Assembly: GCA_013398055.1 (NCBI GenBank) | Contig: VZRS01015011.1 | Span: 1-64,000, forward strand | Source of the DNA: Ifrita kowaldi | Lineage: Eukaryota; Chordata; Aves; Passeriformes; Cinclosomatidae | Direction of reading: 5' to 3' | Length of the DNA stretch: 64,000 bases | Part shown: piece after piece, positions 37,658-50,835 of the stretch | How positions within the stretch are numbered: position 1 is the first letter of the stretch | Layout: each line of letters begins with the position of its first letter | Notes under the pieces: generated by a model | The model's input: the letters and a program-made list of their open reading frames with translations, nothing else | What the model was told of the DNA's origin: nothing | The model's database searches: none | Made by a program: the position numbers and the translations under genes

Positions 37658-40600
37658 ACTTTTCTACTGAAAAATACTGAACAAGTTTTAAAATAAAATA
37701 AAGCAATAAATTGAAGAAATGAACTCTATCTGGAGAGGTAGGTATGTGTGCAAAGCAAAAATTTTCATTCTTAATTTCCAATGGAAATAGCATGTTTTAA
37801 TACGAAAAATAACCCCATTGATAACTGCTATGTCTGAAACACAAGTTTGAATAGCTACAAACAGAAAAGAATCGTATGTACTGCTGCAAAAGTTGAAATG
37901 GTGAGCATGAAACAGCAAGAATTCAGAAATCCATTCCTATTCAATATATGAAGAAAGAAAGTAAATCTAGCTGAATAGATACTTCTGTAAGGGGCAAATG
38001 GAGGAATATGCACATGTTGCAAACTGCTTCATAGAACTGAGCTTGTGAATGAAAACGGAAATTGAATGAATAGATATGATTAAAAACATGAACAGAATTA
38101 AGGCCAAAGGCAACACTTCACTAAAAAAAATTACTTTTCACTGAAGTGGTGAATGATGGAAAGAATACCATGGACTATGTCAAAATGGGAAAAATATGGA
38201 ATTTAAATAAATTATGGGAGGCGAATGAAGAATTATATAAGAAAAAAAATGGCTCAGACTTTCTGTTTTCTCTGTTACTCAAAGGTTTCCTTTTCAGAAA
38301 CATTTCTCCAAAAGGGTCAGAGCATTTGCTGAAAGAGCAGTACCAAGCTTCTCTTCATCAACTCACCAGGATGCTGAGCATCAACTGATACAAGTGTCAG
38401 AGCCTGACCAGAAGAAGAACATATATGTTGTTTAGAAAATAAACAGAATGGAAAAAGATATCAACATCTGTCAACAAGAGTATGGATGAATACCTGTTTT
38501 TGAAGCACTGGAAGTTAGAGAGCTCTTATTCTAACTGCAGGTTAGGACATTTCTCTGTCTCTCAACAGGTGTAGCACTTACCTTTCCTTGAAGCATACGT
38601 GTAATCCAGCCCTACCACCCTTCAGTATGCATCAGCACCTTCCTCCCTACACCTTGCTTTCCCAGGCTATCCAGAACTAGCTGAAGACAGAGGCTGAAAA
38701 GGTATTTAGGCCAACTTGGTTTATGTGGCATGTGTTATTTAATTCATCTGATGTATTCTCAGGGTAATGGCTGTGTTTCAGGTGTCTTGATCTAATAAAT
38801 TTTTAGGTATGCTTAGCCTTGGCCTACAGTTTCAGCAAAAATTTATACTGTATGTGAAAAAGAAATCCAATCAAGTGCATCCACTTCTTAAATGTACATA
38901 GCCTTATTAAGGCTTTATTATTTATTTTAATAAACTGCAGATTATTGTCAATAATCTTGAACATTCCTTAGACATTCATGACTAAACAGCTCTTGAGATT
39001 GCTACCAGTTGATTGCTACCAACCAGCAAATTTGCAAGGGTTATGGTTTCAAACTTTAGAATAGGAATATTAAACTCTTTCATGAGATTTATAATTACAG
39101 AGGTAAAGTAAGCCTCCCACCTAAATGGATTTTTATTAGAGCTTTTAAAAAACCCTCACAACATAGTAGTAAGATTATCATGTATTGTTTTTAACTCAGA
39201 ATGACCACCACACTGAGAAAATAATAGCGTGGTGTTCTGCTCTTTTGCAGTATTATGGTCTTTCATTATATGTACTGAATATTGCACTGAATGTGAGGGG
39301 ACTAGGTTTATTTCAGGGTTTGCAGGCTTTGGATGGCTTTTTTTCTCTTACCATACCTGTAATGTATACATGTGTTAAGGAATTATTCTTTGGATTTTTT
39401 TTATTTTCCACCTCCAAAGTACAGACAAGCAAAACTCATAAACAATTCACTAACAGGAACAAAGCATAGATATTTTAGGCTAGCGTTTGCAGAACAGGTA
39501 TCTTTCATAAGATGTTGCCAGGATGAACATGTAGCCGTTGATATTTTGTTCTTCCTCTATTTTTAGTATGTCTTATTCTCACTGGTTGAATATTTGCTTA
39601 CAATTTTAGGCATTCAGTTCAGCCAGTATAGCTGCATCTTACTCATATCATAAATCTGACCCAAACAGGACCATTAGCTACAGAAAAATTAGGAATAAAT
39701 CTTGTTCTTCTGGACAGCATGTGGCTCTTTGAATAACATGCAGGTCCCTTCTTTCTCTAAAACCTTGTGCTTTACATGATATGTACGTTTCAATTTTAGC
39801 AAAGAAAGAAAGCAGGAGTCTTCTCGCACATTATACAGTCTTCTATTATCTTCAAGGCTGATCTAATTTATCCATTATAAGTGAAGCAGAAAAACATGAC
39901 ATCTGATGGTCTAATTAATATAATCACTTCCTAATAGCATGGTTTTGCAAGTTCAGAGTTTACTTTCATCATCCTTTGTGCAAATAAATTTGATAGATCA
40001 AATGTTGACATGAACCCACAGAAATGGTGATCTAACTGAAGCATTTTTAGCAAGTCATGAATTTTCTGCTTGAAATCTAATCTTGGAGGAAAAAAATCTG
40101 CATTTTTTTTCCCTCTTTCAGGATGTGAGCTGAAAGAAAAATGAAGCAAACATATAAAGAACTTTAGTTATTGCTTTTAGCTGTCATTTTTCACCACTTG
40201 GTGCTATGCATTAAGTGAAAAACTACAAAACAGCCTCTTACAAAACAGAGGAACTGTATTATTATTCATTTCAAATAGTCTTTAATAGAAATAGTTGTAT
40301 TCAATTTCTAGTATGGTAATGTTGTAGCCAGCCTTTCAAATTATATTGGACACAAACTTTACATGTTAGATGCATCTTGGATCCCTAGTCATCTTCTGAA
40401 ACTTAGCTACCAACTCTGCCCAGGCTTATCCAAGCAAAGTATTTTGCATAAATACATTCCAGTAACTGAGGAAATTCTGAGGAGAACATTTACATTTGTA
40501 ATCTGTGTATTCCTTTGACTGTCCAGACTCATCTTTACTCAAAAAGATCCACATGGTATTCAAGCAGTGACTGTCACGAAATTACACTTTAATGAAACTA

Positions 40601-41593
40601 ATACTAAATTATTTTATTCCAAGCAAGGAAATATGTTTATTCTAACTAACCCTCTGTCATTACTTAATCCTAGACAGCAACTAAGTCCCACAGAGCCACC
40701 TCTTCACTCCCCAAGCCCAGCATCCACTGATTGTGTATTCCTAAGAATATGTCTATGTGATGTCCATGCCTTATAATATTATAATAAGATTTGCAGTTAG
40801 TGAACACTACCTATCTTTGAGCTATTATTATGGTAGTCTCAAATTACTGTGGAATAATGCACAATGCCAAGGAGAGAAGAGGGTGGGCAGACCAGGTTTT
40901 GTGATTGATGCCTCCTATTCTGAAAATCACTGACTCGGTTCTTCAATTTTTTCCTTCTTTCAGGACTACAAATGAGCATAACAAAGCAGATTTCTGCATA
41001 GAGCTTCTTAAAATAGTTGTTATTAAGGCCAGAATAACAGGGAGAAGAAGTATATTAACATGACTCACTTTCTCTGATACATGTCCTGGAGCTTACTCTA
41101 GGTCACAGTTCTGCCAGCACTCTCAGGACACATCTATTTGAAATGTCTTCATCATCTTGACAATCAGATACACAGAGCTGTAGTCCAAAAATGGGTGAAG
41201 ACAGTTCCTCACCTACAATAATCTATTTCTCAAATTTTGAAGGTTCACGCTCCTTCTTTATCCGCAATGGTTTTCATTGCCACAAGCAGTTAAATACAGA
41301 TTCTCCAACTTTTCTCAAGTCTGAAATTTTGTGTGTTTACAGTTCTTCTCAGGAATTTTGATTGAATGTTTTGTGCATTTTTTTAATTAAATAATAAACT
41401 ACTCATAGATTCTTCTAGTCCTTAATCTCCAGAGTAATGTCAGATTTTGCAAGAAGCTACATGCAGCTCTTTTGACTTGACATATAATGCATATCAGCAC
41501 AAAGAATAAGTTCCTTAGTTCAGAGAGACTAAATTCCAATGTGTCTTGGGCACTCCTCCTCTTTTTAACAATTTTCATGTGAAAATACAATAC
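37658..41593. other. Gene-free stretch
   Basis: AT-rich, with no gene or recognised transposon. Open frames are 60-95 codons and match no family I know. A small imperfect duplication (GATTGCTACCA twice) lies near 38997-39022. Confidence 0.5.
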
Positions 41594-41966
41594 TTCTCAG
41601 CCTTGAGGAGAGGTGACTGAGAGGAAACCTCATCATGTGTACAAATATCTAAAGGGGGGGTGTCAAGAGGATGAATTCAGGCTCTTCTCAGTGTTGCTGA
41701 CCAATAGAACAAGAGGCAATGGGCAGAAACGGATTCACAGGAAGTTCCACCTGAACATGAGGAAGAACTTTACTGTGGAGGTGACCAAGCACTGGAAAAG
41801 ATTGCCCAGAGATGTAGATTCTCCCTCACTGGAGATATTCAAGAACTATCTGGATGTATTTCAGCACAATGTGCTCTAAGATGACCCTGTTTGAGCAGGG
41901 AGGTTGGACCAGATGACCCACGGTGGTCCCTCCCAACCACAAGACTGATTCTATGATTCTGTGACT
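41594..41966 (+). mobile_element. CR1 LINE 3' end, relatively intact
   Basis: Starts inside the C-terminal part of ORF2 (TCTCAGCCTTGAGGAGAGG) and runs to the CR1 terminus. Frame 41613-41879 is open for 88 codons and reads VYKYLKGGCQEDEFRLFSVL, RTRGNGQKRI, HLNMRKNFTVEVTKHWKRLP and SLEIFKNYLDVF, matching the last domain of CR1 ORF2 downstream of RT. It then has TTTGAGCAGGGAGGTTGGAC, CCTCCCAACC and the terminal octamers ATTCTATG ATTCTGTG A at 41949-41965. One of the better-preserved copies here. Confidence 0.95.
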
Positions 41967-44900
41967 GTCTATACAGTGTGTCCATTCACAAGAGCAGACA
42001 TTCACAAGTGAAGCATTAATACTTTACTTGCATGAAGAAAATAGATTTTGTACAGCACTGTGTGCTACTATCCAGATTTTCTTAACTTTGGACAGCAACA
42101 CATGTACTTGCCTCTTGAGAAGTGAACCATGCTGCTTTATTCTAGTAACCTGGATGGCAATAAAAAAGTATTCCCAATAGATGTTTGTTGTGCATCTGTG
42201 AGGATGATTGCCTTAGGGACAGCCTGCAGGAAAATCAGAACAACCTTATTTATTCCAACAAAGAGAAGTTTAAAGCAAAGAATTCTCATTATCATGCTGA
42301 TACTGTAATATTTTTTATATCTGATGAAACTCTGGTTTCTCTTTCTTTTTCAAATTGCTGTTTTTTCAAACCTCAGCCACATAGTCTGGATTTCCTGTTG
42401 TCATGCAGGTCTCATCTGTACAACTTACTTTTCTGAGGCGTGAAACTCTTCCCTTCGTTCTGATGAGCTTCAAAATTTTGATTTTGCCACTTTGTTGTTT
42501 AAGAAACTCCTATCCCACCACTACATTTGGTTTTGTCTCAAGAAAGAGACAAAGACCAGAAGAACATTTTTTGACTTTTCTGTACTGTCTTTTACCCAGT
42601 AGCATCCCATTGCACTAACACTGTTGCTACTCTATGTTCAATATTGATGGTATATAAAGTAATAACATTACTTTGTTGCTAGATAACGCAGGTAAACAGC
42701 TGTGCAGTGTCTGATTACCTAAAGCAGAAAAGGAAGAACATTAGTCCTAAAAAGTAGGACAGAGTCAGGCTAATGGGAAAGAATGATGGTTAAAAAAACC
42801 CTAAAAGTTAATATTTTTAACGAAACAACTGATGGAGACATAAAATAAAAGAACAACAATCGAAGATGCTGATACATAATGCAATCTGCTCTGTTCTTCA
42901 AACAGCTATTCTTGAGTATGGTAGACAAGTATTGCCAGTCTATGAGGCTGACTTGAAAAGAAAACACATTCAGAGAGACAAGAAATCATTTACTGTAGTT
43001 TTCAAGAAAGCAAATAATTCTGTTATTTATACAAGACCTGACATTTCTGCAAGTTTGGTTGCTTTAAGACTGATGATCAGAACTACACCTGGGCACTTAC
43101 AAATAAGTTTAAAAAACCCAAATAAAACAACATAGCTTTAAATGTTTTATTTAATGTATCCTCTATTCCTGTACTAAGGATATATACATATTATTAAAAA
43201 AAACCCAAGATACATTATGTTATTTGTATTGCCTAAGTTCCCTACCTTTACAAACTATTAAAATGCCCAGTGCCAGCCTCTGGTTACAAAGTTATTACAA
43301 AAATACTGATCCTTAAGTAATTTTTATTCTAGGAAGAACTTGGGATGTAGAGAGAGACTTTTCTATGTTCTACATAATATTGAAAGCAAAAAACAAACAA
43401 ACGAAAAAAAATTAGCATTTTTTTTACAGAAATCTCTAGTGAAATGATCACTGAAAAAAATATTCTACCCAAACCTCTGAACTTCAGACTAATATGAACA
43501 ATATGCATTAAGCAGAATTTCTACTTCCTTCAAAATTTCACAAACTGCTGCATCACTCACAGGTACATTTGTTAATCTGATCTGTAACATGTGATCTAGA
43601 TATAGGTGAAGCAGCTGAGTCAGAACAGTTCTCCTTTTCAGTTGCAAGAAATAATATCTCAAAGGGGAAAGGAATTTTCCCTGCATTATCATTTGCAGCT
43701 GTGGCTACACTATACATATAAATTATTAGTCAATAGGTAGATTACAGCCATGATGAAGTTCTTTAGCATAGAAACTGTCACCATAATGTTTTTAGATTAT
43801 TTGAATGAGACTGTCAGTAGTATAAGTAAAATATGTTTTCAAACCACTTGCACAAAAAACCAGAAGGCCATACTGTCACTGTTCTGCATATTTAAGGCAA
43901 CTTCAAAATATTTCTCTCTTCTTCATTTAACTTTAGTTTTATTCTACAAGAATATTTCATGAAAGGGAAATAATGGAGAAAATTCTGTCAAATAAGGCAG
44001 GGTAGATAGCAGTTACTTATTGACAATATTGACTGCAAGTAAGTCAGACTTATTTGTCCAGTCAAAAGCTGAATTTCAAACCATAAAAGCTAGAGTATCC
44101 TGCAACTGAACTGAGGGAAAATATGTACTCAAGCAAAATATAATTGACATGGATCATTTAGCAACAGAGAGTTACAGGACTTCAATTTGCAGAAAGGAAA
44201 AGGACCTTGATTCTCAACACAGCAAGGCACCGAAAGAGCTTTACTTACTTAGCGGTCAGGAGGCACAGAGGTCCTTGACAGTTCAAGTGATTTTTTTTTT
44301 TATCCCTACTTCTGCTAGTCAACTCATCTAGAAGATGCTTTTCTTCCCCATTTCCAATAATGGAAAGAAAGCACATTGGTCTGAGAACAAAAACTACAGC
44401 CACGAAGCTTTAATACATAAGAGTGACCAGGAGAAGAGGCTTGGTAATTATCAGGAGTGTGCTGATGGTTCATGGCATGAGAATCTACTAGCAAACACAA
44501 AATGACAGAAACTAATGGCACAAGTCATGTTTTGACAGCATAAATGAGAAAATATGGAATCTCTACTGTCCTGTATCACTGATAGTACAAGAAATTGGAC
44601 TAATTACCTGTTCTTTAGAAAGAAAATAATAACCGCAAGAGTTTGTGGAACTCATTAAATGCTAGGTGATCCCCAGGAAGCCTTGACTGGTTTACAAAAC
44701 TTTTGAATTCTTTGAATGTGCCTACACTAAGGAAGAGAAAGCAAACTGAGACTGGATAGATAAATTCAAGTCTATTGTTTTCTCTCTTGATGATTATTAT
44801 GGGGGGAGAGGAAAGTAGTTTTTGTTTTATTTTATTTTATTTTTCTATGCCTGCATTTATGAGGGCAGACTATGTTTAAGACCACTGCTAATGACCAGTG

Positions 44901-47900
44901 CTAAAGACAAGTGCTACCTGTTAATGATATTGTAACAGCCTGTTACAACTGCGGTACTAGTGAGTTTTCCTTACTTTTGAAGGCATTTGTTATCACCCTT
45001 GTGTGTTACCATCAACCCTGAATGTTTGGAGCCATTTGTACCTCAGACCCTATATATAGATTTTTAAAGCGCTTTCTGGTCCTTAGAAGGTTCTTCTCCC
45101 CTTTGAAGCTTCTGCTATGCTAAAGACAAATGGAAGTTTGGGAAAAGGGTAGCAATCAGTCTGAGCCCAAGCCAATGGCCTCATTTAAATTTGGTCCCAG
45201 GCCTGCTCCCTGACCAGGTCTAACCTTGGGTCTTTCAAGGTTCTGGTGTTCTCCCACTTGTCAGTTAGTCCTCTTTAAAGTATGCTAGTGAGGCACCACC
45301 ACACAGAAAGGAAGACCTCACAGAAAAGAGTTAGGAATGGAGTTTAAGAACATACTTAAGAACTACAAGAACATGTTTAAGAACTACGGTGATCAGCGAC
45401 GGAGCTCAAACAAACATAAGTGGCAAACAAGTTAAAATGGGACTGTCTCCTTTTGTCCTACTTATTTCCATTTTCCCATGCTTGTTCCTCCTCCAATCCA
45501 CCTCCAACCCTTTCCCTGCCTTTGGCTCCATCCCAAACATCATGGAACAATTTTGTACATTCCCATATTGCCCCTATAACATCCCACTATAAGTTTCACA
45601 TCGTCCCACAAGCCTTCTCAAATATCTCAGATATAAACATCCTCCACTTATCATTTACAAAATATTAATCTCTATGACTCTGAGTTGTTCCCTCAGTTGC
45701 ATTTCCTCAGTCCCTCATCTGAGATATGCTCTTTGGTCTCTCTTATCTCCTGTGCCTTAGTGTTTGTGTATCTAGGTGGAGTTTACTACTCTTTCTGTCT
45801 CTGGTCTTTTTTTTTTATCTTGAATACCTATTAACTATATATGCCCATAAAATAGATGTCCTTACATTCCAAGTATCTACACATCCCTCATGTTCTGCCT
45901 ATCCATAAGCTTCCTAGTGTCACCTGAAAAATGTACTTAACAAGACTAAGCAACCTTTGGTAACATCTCTCACTCTTGTGACATCTGAAGTTTGACACAT
46001 AATCTTTAAGTACCCATTCCAGGTTTGTTGTCAGATGCCATGAAGTTTTCCTAGACCTTTGTGAACTCGAAGTCTGATTTGATATGGCACACTGACTTAC
46101 AATGCTATAACATTCTTTTCTACAGTCATCCCCTGCACTAGCACAGTGTTTTGTACAAGGATGTGAAACAAGACATGGAGATAGTACAAAGCAGTAAGGT
46201 TTGCTTTAAGCAAGGGCAAGTAACATTCATGCCAAAACAGAGGAAAGTAGCTAAACCAAGATGCTGTCGGGTTGAATGCTAGAGAAAGCCACGAATTAAG
46301 TCTAATTAAAACAGGCTCAGAACTACGCAGTGGATTACAGGGCTGCACTATTATCACTGTTGTTGAAGACTCTCTGCAGGCCTGTAACCAGTCTTGTGTT
46401 TTACTGTCTCTGTACCACATAGTGTAGAGATAGTTGCTGTAACATTTCATTAATCAGAAATGACCTGACTTGGAATACTCTCTCTTTCATATAAGAAATG
46501 TGACTAACCCAATCTCATGTCCCATTTGCAAACAGGTAAAGGAGAACTTTTAGCAACTAAACAGGAAAACACTGATTCTAATTCCATACCCAGAAAACTC
46601 TGATTCCCGTACTGTAACCTTACCCATCTTCAGCTTCCTCAGCTGAGCCCACTAACCAAAACGACTCTGTGCTCCTTTGCTGTCTACAGTTTTCCCAGCT
46701 ATTGATTTCAGTCTCATGCTACTCAGTGCAATACTTCAGCCTCAGCATGAGAAAAGTTGCTTCAGGATTTTACTGTCTTTCATTCCGAATACATTCATAG
46801 CAAAACAAAAATACCCTGTGACTGTCAGGATTTCAATCCTGAGGATCCTGCAGCATTCCAAAATGTTACTGTTACAGATTATACCCTGCTGCGTTACACA
46901 TAAGACAGCATGCATCTAAACACAGCCAGAAGCCACATATATCCATCAACACCAAAGGCAGTATTGGCACCCAAACAGAGGACTCATTTTCAGGTAACAC
47001 TGAATCCAGATTTTGTCTGACCATTAACTAGAAGGGCATTGGTTCTGTATTTGCCAGTGCCTTATATGAGAGCGTAGTACTGAATAAGGTCTTGAAAAAA
47101 GGGGCTAATCTGCAGGTGCCTTTAACCCTCTGTGGTCTAACTACAATTATGGATCTATACAGAATGCATTTCACAAAGGCCAATGTATAAATTGAGTGCT
47201 GGCTATCTCCAGGTTACGCCAAATTATTCCTAATCAGATGCAAGTTTTGCTATGTCTGTTTCAATGGCACAGTCATCAGCATTACCTTGATGATTTTGTG
47301 GAGCACTGTAGTCCATCAGGATAATTGGAAGCACATCCATATTCTAGAGCGCATTCTTCAGAACATTTGAAAAAAAAGAACAGTGCTGTATCCATCAAAC
47401 ATCCTGATTCAAAAACTGGAAGAGGATCAAACACCATACACTTTAACCTTCAATATCAGGGGATGGAACAGATTTATTTTATCATAAAAATTCTGTCATG
47501 GAACTGAAGAAAAGCTATGCTATATGAAAATCCTTTGTTTTGCAAATCACCCCAACATGAGCACAAACTGGGGATCTTTATGCTCAAAAATATATTAGCA
47601 GCTATCAGTAGGGAGTAGCAAGAGCGAGTTGCTCAGTAAAGGGAGGCGACCTGGCATCTGAGTGTGACAGCAAGCCTGAAAGGGCAGTACCCTCACTGGC
47701 ATGGGCACAGACTCACAGTACCCACAAAAGCTGAACAGAGTGAGCCTGAGGATGCTGACAAATTTTGCTGAAGACCAGTGATCTCAGAGAAGCCCATGGT
47801 GATGAGGCAAGTCTAATGCCAGCCAGCAAGCCAAGGTGCAGCAAGACACATGGCCAGGCAAAGGCACAGCTGCAGCATTGCTCTGACAGATCCCAGTGGA

Positions 47901-48638
47901 GAAAGCCTGAGTTTAAAAGCATCACCCAAGTGAAGGAGGCACGTGCCTATCAAGGCTTCGGAAACCTCTTGCTCAGACATATAGCTAACTCAAGGCCAGA
48001 CAGGTGCCACATCAAATTTGTTCTGTAGACCTGGCAGTCAGAACAGAAGGATATTTGGGAGGATGTTTGCTGTCCTGACAGGTACAGTCAAGAATAAGAT
48101 AGTGCCATTATATTCCCAGTTGTCTCTCTTTTAAGCTAAACAGACTATGGCAGTAGTCTAAATGTTATAGTACATTATCCATTTAAAATATCTTTGTCTT
48201 TTATAAATTTTTTTTACCATAGGGCAGAAGTTACAACAAAGCCTTTCCATCACCCTAGCCTTTCTTAAAAAACCCTAGACTATTTGCTGAGAAACACCTG
48301 CTGTATCTGGCTCAGATTTGGCAGGACACGGTATTTCCTAGTCATTCCAGTGACCATTTACCTAACAGAAACAAGAAACGTAATTGATCTGCAGGCTTGA
48401 TTCAAATGTTCTGTTCAGCACTTCAAGACACCAGAAAGCGAGACCAGCAGCTGTGGTTTCTCAATTGTTTCTCAGATCAGCACTACTGATAGTCAATATT
48501 AGCATGCAATTAACATAAAATAATTTTTATTACATTAGAAACCACTCCCTTAAGCTCATACATATCACAAGACAGCAAGATGGCAAAACACTTACTTTGA
48601 TTCTTCTTCTGCCACTGGAAACAATATTAATGTTGTAC
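41967..48638. other. Gene-free stretch
   Basis: About 6.7 kb with no gene or recognised transposon. It contains a TTTTA-type run (44816-44846), a short palindrome TGTAACA-GCC-TGTTACA (44931-44947) and a 21-bp tandem duplication (45346-45387). A somewhat GC-richer patch lies at 47640-48010, where a plus frame (47765-48028, 87 codons) and a minus frame (47713-47925) are both open; I recognise no protein. Confidence 0.5.
45346..45387. repeat. 21-bp tandem duplication, two copies
   Basis: AAGAACATACTTAAGAACTAC (45346-45366) is followed directly by a copy that differs at two bases (AC to GT in the middle). Local duplication; no further role visible. Confidence 0.88.
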
Positions 48639-49033
48639 CTTGAGTAGGGATTCAGTCAACCTAAGAAGCTCCTCATAAGCAGTAATTTCCACCGTCTTTT
48701 TATTACCTACACAGTATATGTTGTCCAGAGTGGTCCTGGTAATCTGTTCACTCATACTGCTTGCAGCTTTTTGACCTTTTCATAGTAACTATTTAGGCTG
48801 TTATGCTGTAAAGTGTTGACATCACTGGACTGCAGCCTTAGATTTCCTCCAGCATTCATATGGCACTTAGTGATTTTCACGGCTTCAGAGCTATACAGCT
48901 GAAACCAGCTGTCAAGGATTTTGTTTGATTCAATCTTTACAGTCTGAATAGACTTTTTTCCCCCGGCTTTAAATTTGTGCCACAGGAGAAACCTCAATGC
49001 CATGTATGCTTTATAAGCACCACAAATGATGAA
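48639..49033 (-). CDS. Candidate coding exon of an unrecognised gene, frame-split
   Basis: Read from 49033 downward after an acceptor-like ATCCTATTTCAG, the minus strand is open for 93 codons (FIICGAYKAYMALRF..., NAGGNLRLQSSDVNTLQHNS, ending YYEKVKKLQAV) and stops at 48752. A frame offset by one base is then open across a further 40-odd codons (MSEQITRTTLDNIYCVG, NKKTVEITAYEELLRLTESL) up to a donor-like CTCAAG|GTACAA at 48639. The switch must fall in the short window around 48755-48780, which contains a run of five A (48768-48772); one more A would give 396 bp, 132 codons, phase 0-0. The mixed amphipathic composition looks like ordinary protein, and the segment is not a repeat I know. I do not recognise the gene. 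Alternatives are a decayed exon, a true frameshift, or chance. Partner exons were not convincingly found. Confidence 0.4.
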
Positions 49034-50835
49034 CTGAAATAGGATGTAAATATTGTCACTAAATGCATCTAGAAATAAGCTACTCCATCAAACAACAAAC
49101 AAAACCAGCCAAGAATGAATTTAACATGGAAAATGTCATACTGCTAACCATCAGAGCACTCAGGTACCAGAACAAACTTGCAGGGGAAGAGGCAATACCA
49201 AAATACCCCATTACTTTTGAGAAGATCATCAATAAATTTATTTAAACAAACATATAAAACACGATGACTGCATAATAAATACTGGACTTTAACCAACAGG
49301 TGAAATTTTTGAGTTCCTATCTTACTAAAAATATCAAACACTATGACAAATTTCTGACAATTGTACCAGAAGACTGAGTCCTAAGAAAATTCCAGGCAAG
49401 GAGTGAGGGGCTTGTCCTCTAAATATTCCATCTGAGTGGCTAGTGTTGACCCTTCCTCTTGCATGCATTAGAATACTTCTAACAGCCTCATTTTAAAATT
49501 TCTAAAGTATTAAACAAATGGCTGAAAGTTGTAGGTCAATGTGAGAACAACTTTGAATTACCCTTGACTCACCTTACCTTGAGAAAAAAAAAGTAAGAAC
49601 AGTTTATCCTTTCACACAAAAGCTAGTAAAAATGTGTAGCAACATAGGACCAAAACTAAATAAAGAGGTAATAGGCCTCGTTACTATTAAGGCATTGGAC
49701 AACAACTTCAAAATTTCTATTTGTGATCCTATTCCTCACCAGCTGAGCTAATAGAGACCAAAACCATGGAGATGTCATGCAGGGACATCAAAATAAGCAG
49801 ACTCTACGTATTTAAAAAGTAATAGTATTTTCAAAATCAAAAGAAGCCAGAACCTAAGAAGGGTTGGAGCAAAACCTAAGATTGTACAATTTTAACTAGG
49901 GATGGGAAGGTGGAGAAGTCCTTGTTCACATTCCAGACATTCATGTCAAGCTCTCCTGAAGCAGCACTACATCTGCCAGACAACTTCACCCCCGCTTAGC
50001 TGGCACGAGGCTTAGGGGAGCAATAGACTGTTGGAACTTCATTATGCTGTCCACGGTGAAATGCTAACATCAGACAGCCATATGCTGCCATAAAAAGTTT
50101 GAGAGCCAACAAGTGCTGAAAAAAGCAGTGGGGACACAAAGTTATACTGCAGCACGCGTGTCACAGGATTCTGAGACATCGTGCACCTGCAATATTGGAA
50201 AACAGTACGGGACAGGATAATTACATCATCAAGCAAACCGTGCGATGCCAGACGGCTGTAAAGGAGCATCTCCTCTCCTTCCCGATACCTCTGCTTCCCT
50301 CTCTTCCCTTGGGAAAATTTACCATTATCTTTTGCATAAAACTCCAACTGTTTTATGCAATATACAGCAACAAAACAAGTTCCTTCTCTCATCAGAATAT
50401 ATGGGCTTCAGCTGGTATCTAAAAAGAAGATGAAAACTCCATTTCTGACTGAAGTATCTGCATTTACTGGAGCAGAACCAGCCACAGGGCAAAGTTTCTA
50501 ACCAATCCACAAGAAGAAAACCACATTTATAGCAAGCCCAGCTGCTCTCTATTAGTGGTATTGCCTCTATCTAGCCCTACTTTAATCGCAAGTGTTAACA
50601 AAAGTCGCTCTTAAAAACAAATCATTAACATTTGACACAAACTATGAAGCTTATTTTTTCAGAACATTTCCCAGAAGTCATCAGGCAAAGCCACATTTGT
50701 AATCTTCCTTTTAAATTGTAATGTTATATCAGTCAACTCAGCAAGCAATTAAGTCTAACACTTGATCAAGGTAAAAGAAACACAAACTTGCTTCCTTTAT
50801 CTTGATTATTGAGGATTTAAAGTAAATATTGAACA
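49034..50835. other. Gene-free stretch, possible weak exon signals
   Basis: No recognisable gene or transposon. The minus frame 50042-50392 (116 codons) follows an acceptor-like TTCTTTTTAG at about 50419, but its own frame has a stop just downstream of that acceptor; see rejected items. Confidence 0.4.

Noticed and set aside
44931..45400. Palindrome TGTAACA-GCC-TGTTACA followed by a CCTATATATAG box, considered as an LTR start
   Set aside because: No terminal CA partner, polypurine tract or target duplication found, and nothing retroviral upstream. Seven-base palindromes are common.
45389..45668. Overlapping proline/serine-rich plus-strand frames
   Set aside because: C/T-rich local composition with several frames open at once; no splice or family evidence.
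47640..48030. GC-richer patch considered as a CR1 fragment or exon
   Set aside because: None of the ordered CR1 blocks could be matched, and open frames exist on both strands. Left as unexplained unique sequence.
50042..50392. 116-codon minus-strand frame after an acceptor-like site near 50419
   Set aside because: The frame has an in-frame TGA just downstream of the acceptor. Only a different frame is open there, and it stops after about 30 codons. A second ad hoc indel would be needed, so it is weaker than the 48.6-49.0 kb case.
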